Assembly: GCA_910577095.1 (NCBI GenBank) | Contig: CAJTLY010000001.1 | Coordinates: forward strand, 128,323 to 143,256 | DNA from: an uncultured Alphaproteobacteria bacterium | GTDB taxonomy: Bacteria; Pseudomonadota; Alphaproteobacteria; RF32; CAG-239 | Direction of reading: 5' to 3' | Length of the DNA stretch: 14,934 nt | In this document: in pieces, positions 6,704-14,736 of the stretch | Layout: each line of letters opens with the position of its first letter | How positions within the stretch are numbered: the first letter of the stretch is position 1 | The notes under the pieces: model-generated | The model's input: the letters and a program-made list of their open reading frames with translations, nothing else | The model's database searches: none | What the model was told of the DNA's origin: nothing | Translations under genes and position numbers: made by a program

Positions 6704-8104
6704 ATGCTGAACCAAATAAAAAAATATGCGGAAATTGTCCGCCTCGCCTTACTGCAGGAAAAAAACGCTTCAACAGACAAAATCAAAAACATGAACGGTC
6801 TCGAAAGAGAATTTTTGCCCGCGGTCCTCGAAGTCACCGAAACTCCGCCCTCTCCGGCGGCAAGATTGCTTGCCTACGCCATCATGTTGATATTTGCCGT
6901 ATTTACCGTGTGGTCGTTTTGCGGCAAAATCGATATCATTGCCACCGCACCGGGCAAACTTCTCCCTGCTTCGAACGTCAAAACCATCCAAACCCTTCAG
7001 GACAGCGAAATCGAAGAGATTTATGTACAAGAAGGACAATATGTGGAAGCGGGACAGGAACTGATCAAATTTGATCAGACCGAAGTTCGGGCCAACATTA
7101 ACCGAATTGAAAACGAAATCACGGGATTGGAAATTTCGGTTGCCCGCCTCCAAGCAATGTTAAGCGGCAATCCGCTCGCAAATTTTGACTATCGCGGTCA
7201 TCCTGACTCCGATCTGGTGCATATTCACCAAAATTTGCTCAAAAGTCAGATCGCCGAAAAAAACGCACAAAAAGAAGTTTTGCAAGGTCAGATTGACAAA
7301 GCCGAAAAAGAAAAAGACACGATTGCCGCCGAACTGAACCGGATTGACAGGCTTTTGCCGAGCGTTCGCGAACGGATTGACAAAAAAAGAATATTGGTCG
7401 ACAAGCAACTGCTCGCCCGGCTCACCTTTTTGGAACAGGAAGAAGAACTGACCAACATGCAGGAACAAAGAAACGTCCAGATGAAGAAAATGGCCGAAAC
7501 CGAAGAAAACATTAAATATTTTAAGAAACAGGCCGCACAATATCTGGCCGAATTTGACCGCAACCTGGCTCAGGAACTGACCGAAAGCAGCGAAAAACTG
7601 GAATCGTACCGGCAGGAATTGATCAAATATCAACAGGCACTGAAACGCACCGTCGTCAAAGCTCCGGTATCGGGCTATGTTCAACAGTTAGCCTATCATA
7701 CCCGCGGCGGCATCGTTGAAGCCGCCAAACCGATCATGAATTTGGTCCCCGAAAACTATAAGCTTGAGGCCGAAGTCATGATTTTAAACCAGGATATCGG
7801 TTTTGTACGCCCAAACCAGCCGGTAGAAATCAAAATCGACAGTTTTCCCTTTACCAAATACGGCACCGTCAAAGCAAAAGTCCGCCAAATTTCCGAAGAT
7901 GCCGTCCAAGACGAAAAACTGGGACTGATATTTGCCGCACGCCTGACTCTCAGCGACAACACCATCCGCGCCGACGGCAAGACCATACGCCTCAAACCGG
8001 GAATGAGCATCACCGCCGAGATCAAAACCGGCAAACGCCGCGTTATCGAATATCTGCTCTCGCCGTTGATAAAACACCTTGACGAAAGCATGCGGGAAAG
8101 ATAA
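6704..8104 (+). CDS. Type I secretion periplasmic adaptor, HlyD family
   Basis: 466 residues. It has a short cytoplasmic N-terminus, one membrane segment (about 54-73), a barrel-sandwich half with VQEGQYVEAGQ (108-118), a long charged helical hairpin (about 125-315), the second half with KAPVSGYV (319-326), and the typical HlyD C-terminus GMSITAEIKTGKRRVIEYLL (433-452). It bridges the inner-membrane ABC exporter and a TolC-like outer-membrane channel. The start was chosen because it follows the exporter stop by four bases with GGAG seven bases upstream. The two genes form one operon. The gene ends 5 bp from the stop of the convergent GT2 gene, with no terminator visible between them. Confidence 0.95.
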   Translation: MLNQIKKYAEIVRLALLQEKNASTDKIKNMNGLEREFLPAVLEVTETPPSPAARLLAYAIMLIFAVFTVWSFCGKIDIIATAPGKLLPASNVKTIQTLQDSEIEEIYVQEGQYVEAGQELIKFDQTEVRANINRIENEITGLEISVARLQAMLSGNPLANFDYRGHPDSDLVHIHQNLLKSQIAEKNAQKEVLQGQIDKAEKEKDTIAAELNRIDRLLPSVRERIDKKRILVDKQLLARLTFLEQEEELTNMQEQRNVQMKKMAETEENIKYFKKQAAQYLAEFDRNLAQELTESSEKLESYRQELIKYQQALKRTVVKAPVSGYVQQLAYHTRGGIVEAAKPIMNLVPENYKLEAEVMILNQDIGFVRPNQPVEIKIDSFPFTKYGTVKAKVRQISEDAVQDEKLGLIFAARLTLSDNTIRADGKTIRLKPGMSITAEIKTGKRRVIEYLLSPLIKHLDESMRER

Positions 8105-8109
8105 AACGC

Positions 8110-9171
8110 CTACACGACCTTTTCGAGCAATTTTTTCATCCGCAACTGGTTGCGCACGATTTTCTTTTCCTGTTTATATATTTTCCGTTTAGAGCCAAAG
8201 GTCAATTTGGACAGCAAAATATATTTCAACAGTTTCATCCGTCCGGCCTCTTCCAAACCTTCCCTTTGCGCCATAAAGATTTTGCCTTTGCGGATGGCAA
8301 AATAATAATCCAACTCCATCCGGTTGGCTTCGGCAACGATATCTTCCAGTTCTTCCGGCGAAAACAAGTCAAAGAACATAATGCTGATCTGGGTGCGGCA
8401 AAAATCGGATACGGCTGCTCGCTTTTCCGCCGGCAAGTGTCCCCGGCGCCAAAATTCGACAACAAAACGGCTTACCTTCAAGCGGTCATATTTGTCTTTC
8501 GGCTTGCGGTTAAAGTAATTGCTCATGATCGAGTTGGGACGAATACGATAATTGTAGAGCTTTTGTTTTTCAAAATAAACGCTCTTTGACACCATGCCGT
8601 ACAACACCCAAAACACATCATCGTCATGCTCGCACCCCTCCGGAAAACAAATGCCGTAACGATCGATCAGCTCTTTCTTAAATATCTTGTTCCACAACAC
8701 AACCGAGGTTCGCTGACAAAGCCTGTCCGTCATTGCAAAACGACCGCTTAGCGATGAATTGTAATGACTTTCGGAAATTTCCCGCTCGGCGCAATCGCAG
8801 TCTTCCACCACCACATGGCAGCAGGCCACCGCGGTATCGGTATTTTCCGTCTTCATAATTTCGAGCATTCGCCGACAAAAGTCCGGTTCATACCAGTCGT
8901 CGGCATCGCAAAACATAATATAAGGAGCGGTGGCGTTTTGCAATCCGCGGTTCCTCGCCGCCGCCGGACCGGCGTTCCGCTGTTGCCATACCCTGATCCG
9001 TTTGTCTTCGGCAGCATATTTCGCAATATGCTGCCGGGTATCGTCGCTCGAACCGTCATCGATGCACAATATTTCGATGTCGGGAAAAGTCTGCCCGCAC
9101 AAGGCATCCAAACATTTTTCAATATATTGTCCGGCATTGTAAACCGGAATGATAACCGAAATTTCAGCCAT
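8110..9171 (-). CDS. GT2-family glycosyltransferase
   Basis: 353 residues with a GT-A fold: the N-terminal strand ISVIIPVYNAGQYIEKCLD (4-22), the nucleotide-binding IDDGSSDDT (37-45), the metal-binding DADD (89-92) and an acidic EHDDDVF (181-187) typical of the acceptor side of GT2 inverting transferases. It probably transfers a sugar from a nucleotide donor to a surface polysaccharide; donor and acceptor cannot be read from sequence. The C-terminal tail, LLKYILLSKLTFGSKRK (314-330), is basic and amphipathic and is shared with the upstream GT8 fusion protein, which suggests peripheral membrane attachment. The start has AAGGG about six bases upstream. It is the last gene of the glycan operon, 66 bases after its neighbour. 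Confidence 0.9.
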   Translation of the reverse strand: MAEISVIIPVYNAGQYIEKCLDALCGQTFPDIEILCIDDGSSDDTRQHIAKYAAEDKRIRVWQQRNAGPAAARNRGLQNATAPYIMFCDADDWYEPDFCRRMLEIMKTENTDTAVACCHVVVEDCDCAEREISESHYNSSLSGRFAMTDRLCQRTSVVLWNKIFKKELIDRYGICFPEGCEHDDDVFWVLYGMVSKSVYFEKQKLYNYRIRPNSIMSNYFNRKPKDKYDRLKVSRFVVEFWRRGHLPAEKRAAVSDFCRTQISIMFFDLFSPEELEDIVAEANRMELDYYFAIRKGKIFMAQREGLEEAGRMKLLKYILLSKLTFGSKRKIYKQEKKIVRNQLRMKKLLEKVV

Positions 9172-9237
9172 TTTTTTCCCTTTTTTTAAGTCAACAAAGC
9201 TTACGCCAGAAAAAACATTTTTTCAGTTCCACAGCGG

Positions 9238-11235
9238 CTAGGCCGCCTTTTGGGCATTTTGTTCCTGCATCCGATAACAACCTTTTATCCGCTTCAATTC
9301 TCTTTTCAGTTCTTTTCTTTTCTGGCGGCACATTTTTCTTTTGCGTCCAAACAGAATCTTTGACAACAATTTATATTTGGCATATTTCAGTTTTGTCAAC
9401 AAATAATCGTCCACATAACCGACTTTTTCTTTTATTTCTTTCACTTCTTTCGATTGCGGCAATGAAAGATTGCGAAACAGGATTTCTTCGTAAAAAGGCG
9501 TCTGACGGGCATATTTCCAAAACCATTCGGCCATGTCATACTGAGGATAACGCCACGGCTTTTTGGAACCTGCAAAATGGACGATCTTGGCATTTTCCCT
9601 GCTCTTCTGATAAACCGCCAAGGTCTCGAACGGCAGCTGATCAGCATAATCAGGAGACCAGATCGGCAGATGATATTCATAGTTCCATGCGCCGTCCAAA
9701 AAACAAACGTCGCCTTCGAAAATTACATTTAAAATATCCTGATCCACCATGTAAGGCGACTTAATCCGGCTCATTACCGCAACAAAACGTTCTTCCAGAT
9801 CATAAGTGCGGATTTTTTCCAGCGACATGATCAGCACTCCGGAATTAAAATAACATTCCGGGGTTTTTAAGCCCAAAGTTTTTTCGACATAGGCCGTGAT
9901 ATTAACGTCATTGTGATACATACGGATAATTTCGGTATCAATCACCGCTCCCAAAGCCTTACCTTTTATATCCTCATGATAGAGATTGGCAATATCTTCG
10001 GTCACCACCAAATCCGAATCAATATACAGAACTTTGTCATATCCGGTTAAAATTTTGGAAATGAAAATCCGATAATACACGGCCTCGGAAAAATGCGCGG
10101 CGGTAAAGAACAAACAGCTCATAACACTGCTGATATACTTTTGGATATCGACAAAACGAATGCTGAAATTGTCGCGCCCGGCAATCAGCTGCAAAAGCTT
10201 GGCCCGTTCCGACGACGAAACACCCTTGGCAAGAATAATGATGTCATAGTTATACCGCTCACTCGCATTGTCAACAATCGACTGCACCGCCACCCCGGTA
10301 TACAAAACATAGTTTTCGTCGGTGGACAAACAGACCGGAACGTTATTTTGCGCAAAAGCCGGTTTGATCTCCGGCAAAACATCGGTATCGTAAACCAGGG
10401 TTTCCTGCAATTCGCAAACCTTATAACCTTTGCGTATTAAGCGGGTGATGTAAATTCCGCAAAGCCACTCCGCAATATAGGCCAGCGCCCGGGCTTCCTG
10501 AACGTTATAACCGGAAATGTCAACCTGCTCCCGGGCTTCGTCCAAAATATCAAACAACCATTCGCAATACTGATTGTAAATATCTTTTTTCATGACAAAG
10601 ACATTGGTAAAAAAGGCATGGTCACCGTTGTTGTAGCTGACCGCGTCTTCCGCATATTCGGGATATTTCCGGTTAAGAATGTCGAGCACCTTTTCATAAT
10701 CTTTGATATGCAGCTTCTTTTCCGAATTTTCATAGTGATTGTACGGCGTCAGGGTTCCGAGCTTTTTCAAATCGGTCCGTTCGGCAACCACTACGTCGTA
10801 ACGGCAAACAACGTTGGCGATGTTAAAATCGTCCAGATGATATTTGCTTATGTATTCGTCGTCGATTTTCTGTTCTTCCACAACCCCGTATTTGGTACTG
10901 TTAAACTTTTTGTTGAGATTAAACGACAAATGGCGACGGTAATGCATAAAGCCGATATAATCCGGATTGCCGAGCCGATCCTGGTTCTTCCACGCCCAGT
11001 AAATCGCGGTCAGCTCATTCAAATAACGGTTTTGGCCGGAGATGTTGTCACCGGTATCATCGCCGATCATATGATCAATCATCCATTGATAATTGGCCCG
11101 GTTGATCATCCCGTCTTTCGAAAAACCGGTACCCAACGCCCGCCCCAAATGTATCGGCACCAAAACTTCCGATTTTAACAACACGGCCGGTTTGTGGCAG
11201 CCGACCAAAATTTTAACTGACTTTTCGCACTTCAT
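9238..11235 (-). CDS. Two-domain glycosyltransferase, DUF4422 plus GT8
   Basis: 665 residues from the chosen start. Residues about 5-260 are a DUF4422 domain (KILVGCHKP near the start, YLNELTAIYWAWKN, DYIGFMHYRRHL), a family found with glycosyltransferases. Residues about 292-560 are a GT8 retaining transferase: VPVCLSTDENY, the metal-binding DSD (406-408) in VLYIDSDLVVTED, FNSGVLI (463-469), DQDILN (498-503) and HFAGSKKPW (553-561). The tail KYKLLSKILFGRKRK matches the tail of the downstream GT2. An upstream ATG at 11253 exists, but the ATG at 11235 has AAAGGA nine bases ahead and is preferred. It overlaps the end of glf by 23 bases, suggesting coupled translation. It probably adds two successive residues to a glycan; the sugars are unknown. 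Confidence 0.9.
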   Translation of the reverse strand: MKCEKSVKILVGCHKPAVLLKSEVLVPIHLGRALGTGFSKDGMINRANYQWMIDHMIGDDTGDNISGQNRYLNELTAIYWAWKNQDRLGNPDYIGFMHYRRHLSFNLNKKFNSTKYGVVEEQKIDDEYISKYHLDDFNIANVVCRYDVVVAERTDLKKLGTLTPYNHYENSEKKLHIKDYEKVLDILNRKYPEYAEDAVSYNNGDHAFFTNVFVMKKDIYNQYCEWLFDILDEAREQVDISGYNVQEARALAYIAEWLCGIYITRLIRKGYKVCELQETLVYDTDVLPEIKPAFAQNNVPVCLSTDENYVLYTGVAVQSIVDNASERYNYDIIILAKGVSSSERAKLLQLIAGRDNFSIRFVDIQKYISSVMSCLFFTAAHFSEAVYYRIFISKILTGYDKVLYIDSDLVVTEDIANLYHEDIKGKALGAVIDTEIIRMYHNDVNITAYVEKTLGLKTPECYFNSGVLIMSLEKIRTYDLEERFVAVMSRIKSPYMVDQDILNVIFEGDVCFLDGAWNYEYHLPIWSPDYADQLPFETLAVYQKSRENAKIVHFAGSKKPWRYPQYDMAEWFWKYARQTPFYEEILFRNLSLPQSKEVKEIKEKVGYVDDYLLTKLKYAKYKLLSKILFGRKRKMCRQKRKELKRELKRIKGCYRMQEQNAQKAA

Positions 11236-12352
11236 TAGCTTCAATCCTTTCATACAATTCCAACGCTCTTTTTACGGTTTCGTCCATGTTATAATACTTA
11301 TAGTCTCCCAGACGCCCGACAAAATACACATTCGGACATGCTGCGGCCTTCCGCCGGTATTTGTCGTACAGTTCTTGGTTTTTCTGATCCGGAACCGGGT
11401 AGTATCGTTCGTTTTTTCCGGATATATAGGGCTGGGAATATTCTTCCGAAATCACGGTCTGCGCGGTTTCCTCTCCCAAATAATATTTATATTCGACACT
11501 GCGGGTAAAATCGTAGTTTTCGGGATAATTAATTTGCGGTCCGCTCTGATAATATTCGCGGTCAAACCGCCTGAAACGAATATCCAGACTGCGATAAGGA
11601 AGCTTTCCCAGTTCAAAAGAAAAAAACTCGTCAATCGGTCCCGAGTAAAACAACCGTTCGTATAACGTTTTTTCGCGAATATCGGCAAAATCGGTATTCA
11701 GTTCAACCCGGATCAGCGGATGATTCAGCATATTTTGCGCCATTTCGGTATAACCGTGTGCGGGTATGGCCTGATATTTGTCCTGAAAATAACGATTGTC
11801 ACGGCTGATATATACCGGCACCCTTCCGCTGACCGAAGGATCAAGTTCTTCCGGCGTAACCCCCCACTGCTTTATCGTATAGCCTAAAAAAACTTTTTGA
11901 TAAACATACTCTGCCAAAAATTCCAAATCGGAATCCCGGCTTTCGCGCAATTGCAAAATCGGAACTTTGTGATTGAAGCCGAACTTTTTAATCAATTTGG
12001 CTTCCAGATCCGACGCCAATTTGTGCGGAAACACTTTATAAAGACTGTCAAGATTGAACGGAATATTGACTTCTTCGCCGTCTATAACCGCCTTAACCCG
12101 GTACATAAAATAGTGCCAGTCGGTAAAACGGCTCAGATAATCCCACACTTCTTTATACTTGGTGTGAAACACGTGCGGACCGTATTTATGAACAGTCACG
12201 CCGGACGAATCCCTATAATCGTAAATATTGCCGCCGATATGGTCCCTTTTGTCAATCACCAGCACCTCTTCTCCAAGCTGCGAAGCTATTCTTTCCGCCA
12301 ACACCATGCCGGACAAACCGCAGCCGACAATCAAATTCTGTACTTTGCGCAT
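11213..12352 (-). CDS. glf: UDP-galactopyranose mutase
   Basis: 379 residues, the normal length for the family. The N-terminal FAD-binding motif GCGLSG (10-15), VIDKRDHIGGN (32-42) and YGPHVFHT (56-63), with GRLGDYKYYNMDE near the C-terminus, are diagnostic of Glf. It uses reduced FAD to convert UDP-galactopyranose to UDP-galactofuranose in the cytosol, giving the donor for galactofuranose in lipopolysaccharide O-antigen or capsule. The start at 12352 is favoured by AGGAAG seven bases upstream and by the position of the FAD motif; a longer frame to 12499 lies inside galE and is rejected. It begins one base after the galE stop, and galE supplies its substrate UDP-galactose. Confidence 0.96.
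   Translation of the reverse strand: MRKVQNLIVGCGLSGMVLAERIASQLGEEVLVIDKRDHIGGNIYDYRDSSGVTVHKYGPHVFHTKYKEVWDYLSRFTDWHYFMYRVKAVIDGEEVNIPFNLDSLYKVFPHKLASDLEAKLIKKFGFNHKVPILQLRESRDSDLEFLAEYVYQKVFLGYTIKQWGVTPEELDPSVSGRVPVYISRDNRYFQDKYQAIPAHGYTEMAQNMLNHPLIRVELNTDFADIREKTLYERLFYSGPIDEFFSFELGKLPYRSLDIRFRRFDREYYQSGPQINYPENYDFTRSVEYKYYLGEETAQTVISEEYSQPYISGKNERYYPVPDQKNQELYDKYRRKAAACPNVYFVGRLGDYKYYNMDETVKRALELYERIEANEVRKVS
11245..11250 (-). promoter_or_regulatory. Ribosome site fixing the DUF4422-GT8 start
   Basis: AAAGGA on the minus strand lies nine bases before the ATG at 11235. The upstream in-frame ATG at 11253 overlaps this site and has no comparable sequence ahead of it. Confidence 0.6.
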
Positions 12353-12353
12353 T

Positions 12354-13322
12354 TTAATACTTCCTGTTTGTTTCCCATTGCCATGCCGATTTAATGATTT
12401 TGCCGATTGAATCATATACCGGCGCCCAGCCCAAAATTTCGCGGGCTTTGCGGCTGTCGGCATACAGTTGGGCAGGATCTCCGGCACGGCGTGCCGCATA
12501 TTCGACCGGACATTTACGACCGCTTGTCTGCTCGGCTGCCGCTATAATTTCGTGTACGCTGGTACCGGTTCCGGTCCCCAGATTAAAACAGCCGCTGACA
12601 AGGTTAACTTTTTCCAGCGCCAGCCGATGCGCCTGGGCCAGATCCTCCACATGAACATAATCGCGAATACAGGTGCCGTCCGCCGTATCATAATCGGTTC
12701 CGAATACCTTCACACACTCTCTTTCCCCTTTGACGGCTTTGAGTACCAGCGGAATCAAATGGGTCTCGGGCATATGGCTTTCCCCGATCCGCCCGTCGGC
12801 CGCGGCACCGGCAGCGTTAAAATAACGCAGACAAATATAATTCAGTCCGTAAGCCCGGCGATAATCTTCGAAAATTTGTTCAATCATCAATTTGGAACGC
12901 CCGTAGGGATTGATCGGCTTTTGCGGATGGGTTTCGTCAATCGGCAGCCGTTGGGGTTCGCCATAAGTCGCACAAGTGCTCGAAAAAACGATTTTATCAA
13001 CAGACGCCGCCCTCATTGCTTCGAGCAGATTCAGCGTTCCGACCACATTATTGCGATAATATTTCTGCGGATTTTCCACGCTTTCGCCGACATAGGCAAA
13101 AGCGGCAAAATGAATAACCGCATCTATTTCATATTTTTTAAATATCTTTTTGAGACCTTCCGTCTCCAGTAAATCGGCCTTTTCAAACCGAGCCTCCGGT
13201 GCCACCGCTTCCCGGTGTCCATACACCAGATTGTCGGCGACCACACATTCATATCCTTTTTGCAGCAGGTGCCTTACCGTATGAGAACCGATATATCCGG
13301 CACCGCCTGTCACCAGTATCAT
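12354..13322 (-). CDS. galE: UDP-glucose 4-epimerase
   Basis: 322 residues of the extended short-chain dehydrogenase family: NAD-binding GGAGYIG (6-12), Asp30, SSTCATYG (114-121), catalytic Tyr140 and Lys144 in YGRSK, and GalE-typical RYFNAAGA and DGTCIRDYVHVEDLA. It interconverts UDP-glucose and UDP-galactose in the cytosol. The start has AAGGAG about eleven bases upstream. It precedes glf by one base, so the pair makes UDP-galactofuranose from UDP-glucose. A related epimerase acting on UDP-GlcNAc or UDP-xylose cannot be excluded by sequence alone, but the glf neighbour favours galactose. Confidence 0.94.
   Translation of the reverse strand: MILVTGGAGYIGSHTVRHLLQKGYECVVADNLVYGHREAVAPEARFEKADLLETEGLKKIFKKYEIDAVIHFAAFAYVGESVENPQKYYRNNVVGTLNLLEAMRAASVDKIVFSSTCATYGEPQRLPIDETHPQKPINPYGRSKLMIEQIFEDYRRAYGLNYICLRYFNAAGAAADGRIGESHMPETHLIPLVLKAVKGERECVKVFGTDYDTADGTCIRDYVHVEDLAQAHRLALEKVNLVSGCFNLGTGTGTSVHEIIAAAEQTSGRKCPVEYAARRAGDPAQLYADSRKAREILGWAPVYDSIGKIIKSAWQWETNRKY
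12360..12365 (-). promoter_or_regulatory. Ribosome site fixing the glf start
   Basis: AGGAAG on the minus strand, inside the last codons of galE, lies seven bases before the ATG at 12352. It supports the short glf start. Confidence 0.65.
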
Positions 13323-13361
13323 TAGTCTTTCTTCTCCTTAGCAGACGTCGTTTTGCAGTTG

Positions 13362-13387
13362 AGCCGGAACGAAAATTCATTCCGGCT
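13362..13387. other. Small hairpin between the decarboxylase and epimerase genes
   Basis: An 8-bp perfect inverted repeat (AGCCGGAA / TTCCGGCT) with a 10-base loop lies in the 76-base gap. In the direction of transcription (minus) no T-run follows, so it is unlikely to be a full terminator. It might affect mRNA stability or give partial attenuation. Confidence 0.4.
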
Positions 13388-13398
13388 TTTCAGACCGG

Positions 13399-14364
13399 TT
13401 ATTCGGCAGCAATCGCTGCCGTGGTTATTTCTTTGCGAAAATATTCAATTGTCTTGTCAAGTCCTTCGCTGAGCTTGATCCGGGGTTCCCAGCCCAATCT
13501 GGCGCGCGCCAGCGTAATGTCGGGGCGGCGTTGGGTCGGATCATCGCTCGGCAACCCCATATAAACAACTTTTGAACCGCAGCCGATTTTCGCAACCACC
13601 ATTTCCGCCAGTTCCCGAATTGTAAACTCTCCGGGATTTCCGGTATTAACCGGTCCCTGAAAATCTTTTGGACTGTTCATCATTCGCACCATGGCTTCGA
13701 TCAAATCATCAACATAACAAAACGAACGGGTTTGATGACCGTCGCCGTAAATCGTGATATCCTCGCCGCGCAAAGCCTGACAAATGAAGTTACTGACCAC
13801 CCGACCGTCGTTCGGATCCATATAGGGACCATAGGTGTTGAAAATGCGGATAACCTTAATATCCACCCCTTCATGGCGCCAATAATCAAAAAACAGGCTC
13901 TCGGCGCATCGTTTCCCTTCATCATAACAGGCGCGGATACCGTTGGGATTGACGTTTCCGCGATAACTTTCCACCTGAGGATGAACCAACGGTTCGCCAT
14001 AAACTTCGGAAGTGGATGTCTGCAAAATGGTTGCATGATGTTTTTTAGCCAATTCCAACATATTAATAGCACCCAAAACACACGTTTTTGTTGTCGTGAT
14101 CGAATGCTTTCCCTGATAAGCGGGCGGACTTGCCGGACAGGCCATATTATAAATCTGATCCAAATGCTCGTCGACGTCCAACGGTTGACAGATATCATGG
14201 TTAATAAATCTAAAATTAGGATGATTCAGAATATCCTTAATATTCGAAAGGCGCCCGGTATAATTATTGTCTACGCAGATAACCCGCTCTCCTTCGCCAA
14301 TCAACCGATGGCACAAGTTAGCGCCCAAAAAGCCGGTTCCGCCCGTAATAAGTATTGTCTTCAT
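13399..14364 (-). CDS. uxs: UDP-glucuronate decarboxylase (UDP-xylose synthase) family
   Basis: 321 residues of the extended short-chain dehydrogenase type: GGTGFLG (8-14), Asp32 for NAD, ACPASPPAYQ (75-84, close to the ACPASPVHYQ of UDP-xylose synthases), TSTSEVYGEP (116-125), catalytic Tyr147 and Lys151 in YDEGKR, RIFNTYGPYMDPNDGRVVSN and YGDGHQTRSFCYVDDL. The family oxidises and decarboxylates UDP-glucuronate to UDP-xylose. Some near relatives instead stop at the 4-keto pentose or act as dTDP-glucose 4,6-dehydratases, so the product is likely but not certain. AGAGGA lies a few bases before the ATG. It is the first gene of the glycan operon. No UDP-glucose dehydrogenase, which would make its substrate, is in the window. 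Confidence 0.9.
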   Translation of the reverse strand: MKTILITGGTGFLGANLCHRLIGEGERVICVDNNYTGRLSNIKDILNHPNFRFINHDICQPLDVDEHLDQIYNMACPASPPAYQGKHSITTTKTCVLGAINMLELAKKHHATILQTSTSEVYGEPLVHPQVESYRGNVNPNGIRACYDEGKRCAESLFFDYWRHEGVDIKVIRIFNTYGPYMDPNDGRVVSNFICQALRGEDITIYGDGHQTRSFCYVDDLIEAMVRMMNSPKDFQGPVNTGNPGEFTIRELAEMVVAKIGCGSKVVYMGLPSDDPTQRRPDITLARARLGWEPRIKLSEGLDKTIEYFRKEITTAAIAAE

Positions 14365-14679
14365 GATTTCCTCTTAAATTTTGTCCCATATTCTTCCGGT
14401 TGCATTGACACAGTACTCGTTTGCACCATCCTTCGACTGCCTGTGCGTTCTGCACGCTTTACCGGCAATCCATACAACAGATGCGAAAAACAAAACGGCC
14501 AACAACCTGTTATTGCTTACAGCAAGACAGTTTTGCATCTTTTAGTAGAAATAATTAAACTATCCTCGCTAAAGTTAACATTCGCTAATATAAGACCCAA
14601 TTTTCAGAATTCACCGGCACTAAAAAATATTTTTTTAAAATTTAGTTTTATCAGTTGATCTTTCGTATTAATTTTTTAA
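14365..14679. promoter_or_regulatory. Gene-free promoter region of the glycan operon
   Basis: No supportable gene lies in these 315 bases, which should hold the minus-strand promoter of the five-gene operon. On the minus strand TTAGCGA occurs twice, 16 bases apart (plus-strand 14566-14572 and 14582-14588), flanking a GTTAAC palindrome just upstream of AT-rich sequence. It could be an operator, but the match is short. I cannot assign -35 and -10 boxes with confidence. Confidence 0.4.
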
Positions 14680-14722
14680 AAATAAAAGAACACCCCCGAT
14701 TTTCGGGGGTGTTCTTTTATTT
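14680..14722 (-). terminator. Strong rho-independent terminator after the barrel gene
   Basis: A perfect 20-bp inverted repeat (14680-14699 with 14703-14722) has a 3-base loop. Its core is CACCCCCGA/TCGGGGGTG, with A-rich and T-rich arms on either side. It starts 14 bases beyond the stop at 14737-14739 and can work in both directions. It ends the barrel gene transcript and insulates the glycan operon. Confidence 0.92.
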
Positions 14723-14736
14723 GCGTTTCGACCGCT

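Noticed and set aside
12353..12499. N-terminal extension of glf to an ATG at 12499
   Set aside because: It lies wholly inside galE, adds 49 residues before the FAD motif that normally begins the protein, and the ATG at 12352 has a good ribosome site.
13732..14658. 308-residue plus-strand frame opposite the decarboxylase gene
   Set aside because: Most of it is antisense to a gene with clear family motifs, and its sequence shows no domain features.
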